Origin: a bacterium
Lineage (GTDB): Bacteria; Vulcanimicrobiota; Xenobia; Xenobiales; JADMJV01
Assembly: GCA_018266105.1 (NCBI GenBank)
Contig: JAFEBA010000047.1
Coordinates: 8,546-42,937, forward strand
DNA length: 34,392 bases
Reading direction: 5' to 3'
In this document: positions 30,768-34,392 of the stretch, piece by piece
Layout of the letters: the number at the start of each line of letters is the position of its first letter
Position numbering within the stretch: the first letter of the stretch is position 1
The notes under the pieces: generated by a model
The model's input: the letters and a program-made list of their open reading frames with translations, nothing else
What the model was told of the DNA's origin: nothing
Databases searched by the model: none
Program-made: the position numbers and the translations under genes

Positions 30768-31952
30768 ATGAGACTCGCAACACACCTCACGACCGCGCTT
30801 GCACTGCTGGCCCTGGGCTGCGGCAGCACCTCCTCCGACCTCACCCCCGGCAGCAGCCAGGCCTCAACCCTCAATCCCATCAGCGGTAAGATCGTCAGCG
30901 AAAGCGGCGCGCCCCTGGCCGGCGTGCAAATCGTGGCTGAAGAGCGGTTAAGCAACCGCTCCACCACAGCCCTGAGTGACAGCGACGGCTCCTTTACCCT
31001 ACCGGCCCTGCGCGGCGAGGTCTTCGACCTGCAACTGGACTTGGCCAGCGACCCCAACACCGCCACCTGCCTCTACGGGCCCCTCAGCGCCGGGGAAAGC
31101 CAGCAGGAGCTCAGGCTAAGATCCACCGGGGCCCGACCCAAGGGCAGCCTCTTCGGCAGACTCGAGCTCGAGCGCGGGGTACCGGCACCCGCACAGCAAA
31201 TCCAGGTCCGCCTCGGCTCTGGCCGCTGGGTTGACAGCCTGGACCTGGCACCCGTCGGAGTCACCACCCAGGGCGACGGAAGTTTCGAAGTCTCTCTGAG
31301 CTCAAGCCAGGAAACCGAGCTGGATCTGGAGGTGCTCAACAGTTCGGGCTCACTCCGGCAGTTCGTGGACCTGTCCAAGCAGTCTAAAGCTTGCTACGTT
31401 GAAGTCGCCCTCAACCACTCCCCCGTGCTCAATCGTCTGCGCTGCAACCAGTCCGAACCAGTCCCCGCGGGTTCCTCGCCTTCCCCCCGGGGGCTACTGC
31501 CTCTGCAGCCGCCGGGTCTGCGCAAGTTTTCCGTTGCCTTCGCCAGCCAGGGCGGACATGACTGGCTGAAACTCAGCGATGGCATCCTGCCACCGGGATA
31601 CGCTGCCTCGACCATTCCCACGCCGCACTCGGCTATCCCGGACCTGACCGACTACGACTTCTTCAATCCCTCCAACTTCGCTCAGCATATCCCGTTCCGA
31701 CCCGAGCAAGCCTTCGTAATCGGCTGGGTCTATCTCACCCCGGTCACCCCCCAAGGCACGACCTTCAAGCTCAACACCCTGAGCGCCTACGACACTCAAC
31801 TCTGGCGAATCACGGATCTAAACGGCCTTGCTTACTTCCTCTCGGCCAATCCCGGCAATCTGGGCCAATGCCAGCTGAACCTGCCGGAACAAGCTGGCCC
31901 GATCACCAGCATCGAATTCGCCACCGACGCTTACCAGGCCGGCTATCCTTGA
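30768..31952 (+). CDS. Lipoprotein with carboxypeptidase-regulatory-like domain (394 aa)
   Basis: Lipoprotein signal peptide with lipobox LALGC (Cys18), so lipid-anchored outside the cytoplasm. Residues about 37-115 resemble a carboxypeptidase-regulatory-like (CnaB-type) beta sandwich: SGKIVSESGAPLAGVQIVAE, then TALSDSDGSFTLPAL. A second similar unit follows at about 125-205 (GDGSFEVSLSS). The C-terminal half (about 240-394) is not recognised. Surface or periplasmic binding is likely. AAGGACAAGGT before the ATG supports the start. It is separated by 385 bases from the operon on the other side. Confidence 0.83.
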   Translation: MRLATHLTTALALLALGCGSTSSDLTPGSSQASTLNPISGKIVSESGAPLAGVQIVAEERLSNRSTTALSDSDGSFTLPALRGEVFDLQLDLASDPNTATCLYGPLSAGESQQELRLRSTGARPKGSLFGRLELERGVPAPAQQIQVRLGSGRWVDSLDLAPVGVTTQGDGSFEVSLSSSQETELDLEVLNSSGSLRQFVDLSKQSKACYVEVALNHSPVLNRLRCNQSEPVPAGSSPSPRGLLPLQPPGLRKFSVAFASQGGHDWLKLSDGILPPGYAASTIPTPHSAIPDLTDYDFFNPSNFAQHIPFRPEQAFVIGWVYLTPVTPQGTTFKLNTLSAYDTQLWRITDLNGLAYFLSANPGNLGQCQLNLPEQAGPITSIEFATDAYQAGYP

Positions 31953-32093
31953 TCATCGCCAGGCCCGGCCCGGGTTGAAGGCGGCACTCCCGATGGGGAT
32001 GGACCGGATTCATGCCCTGCGACAAGACGCAAAATCCGAGAGCTCTAGTTGCTTCCACCTCGACCTCAAAGCCGCTTCGCTAAAACTCGGTCC

Positions 32094-32528
32094 CTATCTC
32101 TTGGACAACGGGTTGTGCCAGCGCAAGCCAGAAAATCGCCCAAAGTCGGCGTCATTCGAATGGACCTGAGCCTGGTATTCCAGGGCTAGAGCAGCAATAT
32201 GGGCGTCGGTAACCAGGTTCCCGCCCACCCCGGCCTGCTGAAGCGTGTTCTCGAGAATTTCCAGATGCCTTGGACCGGGCTCAAGTATCTGTACATTCGG
32301 CCGGCTCAACCAGGAGCGCACGTGGATGAAGGCCTGAGGAATTTCCATCGGCACGACCAGAACGGCGGGGTGGGTCATAAGCCGAACGAACCCACAAAGG
32401 ACGACCCAGGGGATTGCAACCGGCTCGTCTCCAGAAAGCAAGTTCTCCCACCACTGGCGAGCTGCTGTATGGGCTACCGCGTCTGAATTGTAAGCGAAGA
32501 TGAGCAAGTTTACGTCAGGGACGATCAC
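32094..32528 (-). CDS. vapC: PIN-domain ribonuclease toxin (VapC-type)
   Basis: 144 aa. PIN fold with acidic residues Asp5 (VPDVNLLI), Asp108 (NLVTDAHIAALA) and Asp126/128 (HSNDADFGRF), which bind Mg2+ for RNA cleavage. IVPDVNLLIFAYN and LEPGPRHLEIL are typical of this VapC subgroup; the conserved Glu of many PIN toxins at the end of the third helix is absent, as I recall is usual in this subgroup. The GTG overlaps the antitoxin stop by four bases (GTGA), so toxin translation depends on the antitoxin. Confidence 0.9.
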   Translation of the reverse strand: MIVPDVNLLIFAYNSDAVAHTAARQWWENLLSGDEPVAIPWVVLCGFVRLMTHPAVLVVPMEIPQAFIHVRSWLSRPNVQILEPGPRHLEILENTLQQAGVGGNLVTDAHIAALALEYQAQVHSNDADFGRFSGLRWHNPLSKR

Positions 32529-32788
32529 GGGTCGGTTCGCGCCTCGCGAATAAAGTCGCCGACTTCGAGTTCATCTACCAGTTGGTTGAGACGATTCGCA
32601 TCAATACCCGGACGAAAACCGCCGCGGTGAGGGTGCACCTCGAAACGCTCGGGCTTCGCAAGGGTCTGCTGGGACAAGCCGCGCAAGATCAGTTCATTCA
32701 AGGCCTTCTTGAAAGAGAGTCCTCTTCGGTGGGCGTAGTTGTGCAGTTTTTCGGCCACATCGGGATCAATGGTCACCGTCGTTCTCAT
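32525..32788 (-). CDS. vapB: Ribbon-helix-helix antitoxin (VapB-type)
   Basis: 87 aa. N-terminal RHH DNA-binding domain (RTTVTIDPDVAEKLHNYAHR, then GLSFKKALNELILRGL), followed by a C-terminal tail of about 45 residues that would wrap the toxin. It should neutralise the PIN toxin encoded just downstream and repress the operon. The ATG has no ribosome-binding site: a TTGACA lies about 30 bases upstream, so the transcript may be leaderless. Confidence 0.88.
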   Translation of the reverse strand: MRTTVTIDPDVAEKLHNYAHRRGLSFKKALNELILRGLSQQTLAKPERFEVHPHRGGFRPGIDANRLNQLVDELEVGDFIREARTDP

Positions 32789-32817
32789 GTCTACATCGTG
32801 AGGACATACAACTATGC

Positions 32818-32823
32818 TGTCAA
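32818..32823 (-). promoter_or_regulatory. Perfect -35 box upstream of the antitoxin gene
   Basis: TTGACA on the minus strand. A -10 at standard distance (CACGAT, 3 of 6) is weak and would put the transcription start at or next to the ATG at 32788. Confidence 0.25.
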
Positions 32824-33032
32824 GATGCCATGGAAATAACGAACCGTCTTCTTGCTCCCCCTGAGCAGTCAGGGCGAGACGCCCGTGCCCACGCCCTTTC
32901 TGCGGACCTTCATTAACGCCGCCAGCGAGAGCAACCCCTTCGCGCCGACTTCCCTTAGGTTCAGGTTCCTTTCAGTAGCTCTCTCTATTGTCTAAGCACA
33001 CAAATAGAAGACCAGTAGAGAGAGCCCTCAGC

Positions 33033-33794
33033 ATGATTCTAAAGCCAGGAACCGGCACAAATCCGATTTACGCGCGCAAGCACGGCCACGAAATCCCGAA
33101 CACGCTGGACAAAGTGCTGGCCGGCCTGTGCCCGGAATATCAACCCACCGGTGCCCGCAACTCCATGGACGCGGCCGAAATGCTTTGGAAGGGGGAGCAT
33201 GTCGAATTCGCCTGCGGCTCACACCCGGCTCAAGCCACTCCCCCGGCTCCGCCCAAAAGCTATCCAACGACCTACTCAAACGAAACTTACGGGAGCCGCA
33301 CTCCTGCTCCCATCGCCGCGCCCACTCTGCCCCCTCCGCCGCCGCCAGTAGCCTTGGCCGACCTTGAAGGTATCCTGGCGCCCGGCTTTGGCTGGTCAGA
33401 ACAGGATTCCCAGCGCCAACTGCAAGCGATCAAGCATTGCCCGGGAGCTTCCCCTCAGGAAGTCATTCGCTCGGCTTTTCACCAGTCTCACCAACTTGAC
33501 GGTCAATCTTTCAGTAAAACCGGTTGGTCGGCCGGCCTGACGGTGGCCTCGCTGGTGGCCGGAATGGGCGCCATCGCCTCCGCCTTGACCAATCCGGGTC
33601 TGGCGCTGGGACTGGCCGGAGGTGCGTTGGCCGGGGCTGGTGCTTCGGCCTTGCTCGTGAAGAGCTCACACCGGGATAGCAATAACAGCCACATTCTCTC
33701 CGACCTGGGGCGCCGCCTGGACGCCAAAACCTGGGGCCAAAACTACGAGCGTCACGGCTCCCATGGTAACTACCGAGCAGACTTCCTCCCCTAG
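33033..33794 (+). CDS. Pro-rich protein with C-terminal glycine-zipper membrane segments (253 aa)
   Basis: Unrecognised. Residues 1-65 are polar, 66-107 are a Pro-rich linker ending in PPPPPP, 108-160 are helical and polar (LEGILAPGFGW and PQEVIRSAFHQSHQ), and 165-209 are two Gly/Ala-rich hydrophobic segments (VASLVAGMGAIASAL, ALGLAGGALAGAGASALL), followed by a basic tail. No Sec signal peptide. The ATG at 33033 follows an AGAGAG sequence; a TTG at 32988 is possible but less likely. It shares its general layout with the proteins at 10608 and 29906. Its stop shares CTAG with the PilZ-like gene on the other strand. Confidence 0.72.
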   Translation: MILKPGTGTNPIYARKHGHEIPNTLDKVLAGLCPEYQPTGARNSMDAAEMLWKGEHVEFACGSHPAQATPPAPPKSYPTTYSNETYGSRTPAPIAAPTLPPPPPPVALADLEGILAPGFGWSEQDSQRQLQAIKHCPGASPQEVIRSAFHQSHQLDGQSFSKTGWSAGLTVASLVAGMGAIASALTNPGLALGLAGGALAGAGASALLVKSSHRDSNNSHILSDLGRRLDAKTWGQNYERHGSHGNYRADFLP

Positions 33795-34087
33795 CGGCGC
33801 TCGTTGTTCTCCAGCAGGCTCACAAAGTAAGCCATAATCCCGGGGGTTTCAGCCATGTGTTCGATATGCAACCCGGCCGACTGACCAAAGCTGGAGAGCA
33901 GCACCCATTCCACCGAAACAGGAATGCGCAGGTGGCCCACGCCCTGGAGCAACATAGAGAGTTCCAGTCTGTCGCCCTTTTTCAGTAACTCGCGCGATTT
34001 ACAGGTGATTTGCTCCTGGTTGAGAGCGTCTATCCCCACCTCGTAGTCACTCTGCCGCTCCATCGTCAGATCGGACGCCTGGTCCAC
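33791..34087 (-). CDS. Degenerate PilZ-like protein (98 aa)
   Basis: The middle and end, GDRLELSMLLQGVGHLRIPVSVEWVLLSS and GQSAGLHIEHM, follow the strand order of PilZ domains (G-x-x-L-x-L-x-L ... V-x-V-x-W ... G-hydrophobic-x-F). The RxxxR and (D/N)xSxxG residues that bind cyclic di-GMP are not there, so it probably does not bind it. Start is GTG 34087 or ATG 34063. The gene begins 18 bases from a truncated transposase fragment and may have lost its original upstream sequence. Family call is tentative. Confidence 0.5.
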   Translation of the reverse strand: MDQASDLTMERQSDYEVGIDALNQEQITCKSRELLKKGDRLELSMLLQGVGHLRIPVSVEWVLLSSFGQSAGLHIEHMAETPGIMAYFVSLLENNERR

Positions 34088-34104
34088 CGCGCATCACTGG
34101 CTGG

Positions 34105-34392
34105 ATGGCCAGACAAGTTGGATGCCATCGCAACCGTCGAGAGGAGCACAATCGGGCCAAACCCGGACTGATCATGGCCGTGCAGTCTTTTGGCTCCGGA
34201 CTCAAATCACACGTCCATTTTCACATTCTGGTGACCGACGGCGTCTACTTCCCGGACGGCAGCTACTTCGCTCTCGGCTTCTGGGATCAGCCCTCCCTGC
34301 TCAGCGAATTGCGGCACTCCATTCTCAAGTCTCTGGTGGCCCGCAAATGCCTCCAGCCCGAAACCGCGAAACTCCTCGAATCGTGGCCTCTG
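34105..34392 (+). pseudogene. IS91-type (Y2, HUH) transposase fragment, 5'-truncated, runs off the window
   Basis: An open frame of 96 codons with no stop. Its part ITMAVQSFGSGLK-like (LIMAVQSFGSGLKSHVHF) and FHILVTDGVYFPDGSYF reproduce the catalytic-core segment of IS91-family transposases, including the HUH-type His-hydrophobic-His (HFH). The N-terminal zinc-binding domain and the first part of the core are missing: upstream is the PilZ-like gene. So it is either a decayed remnant or a fragment joined by recombination. Whether the C-terminal Tyr region survives cannot be seen. Confidence 0.72.

Noticed and set aside
30638..30889. 83-codon plus-strand frame overlapping the lipoprotein start
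   Set aside because: It overlaps the well-supported lipoprotein in another frame and has no ribosome-binding site.
31975..32169. 64-codon frame between the lipoprotein and the toxin
   Set aside because: It overlaps the toxin 3' end on the other strand and shows no ribosome-binding site or recognisable sequence.

Overview
The window is about 34.4 kb of moderately GC-rich, densely coding bacterial chromosome with short intergenic gaps, mixed gene orientation and frequent GTG/TTG starts. No ribosomal operon or taxonomic marker fixes the lineage. The mix of a copper-amine-oxidase/stalk-domain protein, two clostripain-type (C11) peptidases, a PrfC-type RF3, heme genes and many unrecognised secreted or glycine-rich proteins would suit an under-sampled phylum such as Armatimonadota or Eremiobacterota/Xenobia. 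That placement is a guess from gene content, not a result.

Layout. 1-5057: 5'-truncated prfC, two small unrecognised genes, then on the minus strand nth (endonuclease III) preceded by an orphan soluble FlhA C-terminal-domain protein, and a membrane-anchored alpha/beta hydrolase. 5277-7965: a secreted EF-hand protein convergent with a secreted Cys-rich repeat protein (four perfect 19-residue units), then a LOG-family nucleotide hydrolase divergent from a macrodomain/PARG-like protein. 8074-11319: a large membrane-anchored TPR/PDZ-like protein, a glycine-rich membrane protein and tRNA-Ala(CGC) with clear promoter and terminator. 11359-15013: a possible degenerate C39-like protein divergent from a tight clpP-hemE-hemY run. 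15010-19347 (minus): stalk-domain protein, FIST sensor plus histidine kinase, FHA protein and signal peptidase I. 19410-24608: half-size EamA-like transporter, L,D-transpeptidase, first C11 peptidase, and a BNR-repeat protein overlapping a MoaD/ThiS-like protein. 24876-28409: two methyltransferases, a GST, an unknown protein and an ArsR regulator. 28500-31952: second C11 peptidase in an operon with a glycine-rich membrane protein, then a lipoprotein. 32094-34392: a VapBC-type toxin-antitoxin pair, a Pro/Gly-rich membrane protein, a degenerate PilZ-like protein and a 5'-truncated IS91-type transposase fragment running off the edge.

Functional themes. Envelope and secreted proteins are prominent (LepB, L,D-transpeptidase, stalk domain, EF-hand, Cys-rich protein, lipoprotein). 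Two gene pairs look like signalling modules: FIST plus kinase, and LOG plus macro-like. The items most worth following are the orphan FlhA_C protein, the bufferin-like Cys-rich protein with a structured leader, the macro-like protein, the BNR-MoaD pair, the C11/glycine-rich operon, and TTAACA/TTCACA-type hexamers repeated at an 11-bp period upstream of three minus-strand genes (the Cys-rich gene and both C11 units), which resemble a PhoB/OmpR-family operator.
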